From CAZIQY01 sp964541605 (lineage in GTDB: Bacteria > Desulfobacterota > Syntrophia > Syntrophales > UBA2185): a stretch of DNA of 13,203 bases. The first letter of the stretch is position 1; the number at the start of each line of letters is the position of its first letter. This document shows, in pieces, positions 12,925 to 13,203 of this stretch. The DNA is taken from assembly GCA_964541605.1 (NCBI GenBank), contig CAZIQY010000078.1, forward strand, positions 1 through 13,203, given 5' to 3'. The position numbers were made by a program, and so were the translations under genes. The notes under the pieces are model-generated. The model made no database searches and was not told the DNA's origin. It saw only the letters and a program-made list of their open reading frames with translations.

Positions 12925-12947
12925 GCATCTATTCCAGCATCTATTCT
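12924..12947 (-). repeat. Two tandem 12-bp direct repeats upstream of the TA promoter
   Basis: AGCATCTATTC occurs at 12924-12934 and again at 12936-12946 (plus-strand reading), spaced one helical turn plus. The first copy touches the -35 box. Tandem sites of this spacing suit binding of ribbon-helix-helix or XRE dimers on one face of the DNA, so this is a likely operator of the TA operon. Confidence 0.5.
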
Positions 12948-12984
12948 TGATAAGTCCGCCACCCAAGATCAAGCCCCTGTATCC

Positions 12985-13155
12985 TCATTTTCTGATATTG
13001 ACAACCTGCCCGGCGCCCGCTTTGGCCTTCTTTTCTCGCACTGCCTTCTTCCCTTGATCTAAGACGTTCGTCATGGTGGCGAAAGCTTCACGTAACCGCG
13101 TCTCATTCATTTTCGCGTACCGTTGCGCCATGACCATCGTCTTATGGCCTAGTAT
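12985..13155 (-). pseudogene. Tyrosine recombinase/integrase, C-terminal remnant
   Basis: The last 56 residues of a phage-type integrase. It begins ILGHKTMVMAQRYAKMNETRLR, where LGHK holds the conserved catalytic-box histidine and MAQRY holds the nucleophile tyrosine. A basic tail follows (KKAVREKKAKAGAG...VVNIRK). Immediately N-terminal to ILGHK there is an in-frame TAG (13156-13158), and the sequence beyond is AT-rich and lacks the usual 'L-x-x-V-x-x' helix. The catalytic R...H-x-x-R region is therefore absent and this copy cannot work. It lies upstream of the TA operon in the same orientation, the expected place for the integrase of this element. The break could come from an insertion sequence or a deletion. 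Confidence 0.8.
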
Positions 13156-13203
13156 CTACTTGCATAAATTAGAGAACTTGTTTTCAGGTTTTACGTTCTT
13201 TAC
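13156..13203. other. AT-rich foreign sequence at the broken integrase; possible end of an inserted element
   Basis: The 48 bases to the window edge do not continue the integrase frame (stop codon at once) and are richer in A+T than the flank. They contain imperfect inverted AGAAC/GTTCT elements. This would fit the end of an insertion sequence, but no transposase or complete terminal repeat is visible, so the nature of the joint is open. Confidence 0.35.

Noticed and set aside
12165..12950. 261-codon plus-strand frame across the toxin-antitoxin genes
   Set aside because: It lies antisense to three well-supported genes (XRE, YafQ, DinJ), is rich in Ser/Phe in the way of shadow frames, and has no family features.
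1..13203. CRISPR arrays, tRNA or rRNA genes, complete insertion sequences, att-site duplications
   Set aside because: I looked for regularly spaced repeats, cloverleaf patterns, transposase motifs and long flanking direct repeats and saw none.

Overview
The window looks like part of a bacterial genomic island or integrative element that has been cut and rearranged at both ends. A type III restriction-modification locus abuts its left side. Dense packing, ATGA-type overlaps, strong GGAGG ribosome sites and a sigma-70-like promoter all indicate a bacterium. The flavour of several proteins (a DUF3987-type replication protein, an XRE/ImmA pair, and a winged-helix C-terminal module also known from large regulators) resembles environmental Desulfobacterota-type genomes. 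That assignment is an impression and was not tested.

Left block, plus strand, 1-3871: the C-terminal half of a type III DNA methyltransferase (mod, 5' end outside the window), overlapping by ATGA a full-length Res helicase-nuclease. Both catalytic centres of Res look intact. Base composition rises from AT-rich at the window start to clearly GC-rich inside res.

Middle block, minus strand, 9044 down to about 3872: one long operon. In transcription order it encodes a small AlpA/excisionase-like DNA-binding protein, an 814-residue primase-polymerase plus DUF3987-type ATPase, an 81-residue protein with a KPPFGSFGS motif, an SF2 helicase and three small helical proteins. A fourth small protein breaks off exactly where the res gene ends. 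The first genes form a self-contained replication module of the kind found on integrative plasmids and phage satellites. Just upstream lie a perfect 18-bp palindrome with a second imperfect copy (probable operator) and the terminator of the next operon.

Right block, minus strand, 12868 down to 9201: a DinJ/RelB-type antitoxin and a YafQ-type toxin, then an XRE repressor, an ImmA/IrrE-like zinc peptidase with an ArdC-like N-terminal part, and a 589-residue protein of unknown function with a regulator-type winged-helix C-terminus. A good promoter with two 12-bp direct repeats sits in front of the antitoxin. Beyond it lies the last 56 residues of a tyrosine recombinase, interrupted just at the conserved LGHK motif by unrelated AT-rich sequence. 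The original integrase has therefore been destroyed, or separated from the rest of its gene.

Working picture (inference): the right block is the control and stability region (toxin-antitoxin, repressor and its anti-repressor protease, unknown effector/regulator). The middle block is the excision and replication region. The type III R-M locus is cargo or a neighbouring defence locus joined to it by recombination. The most novel candidates are the 589-residue protein and the linked TA-XRE-ImmA-589 gene chain. No structural phage, conjugation, tRNA, rRNA or CRISPR genes are visible.
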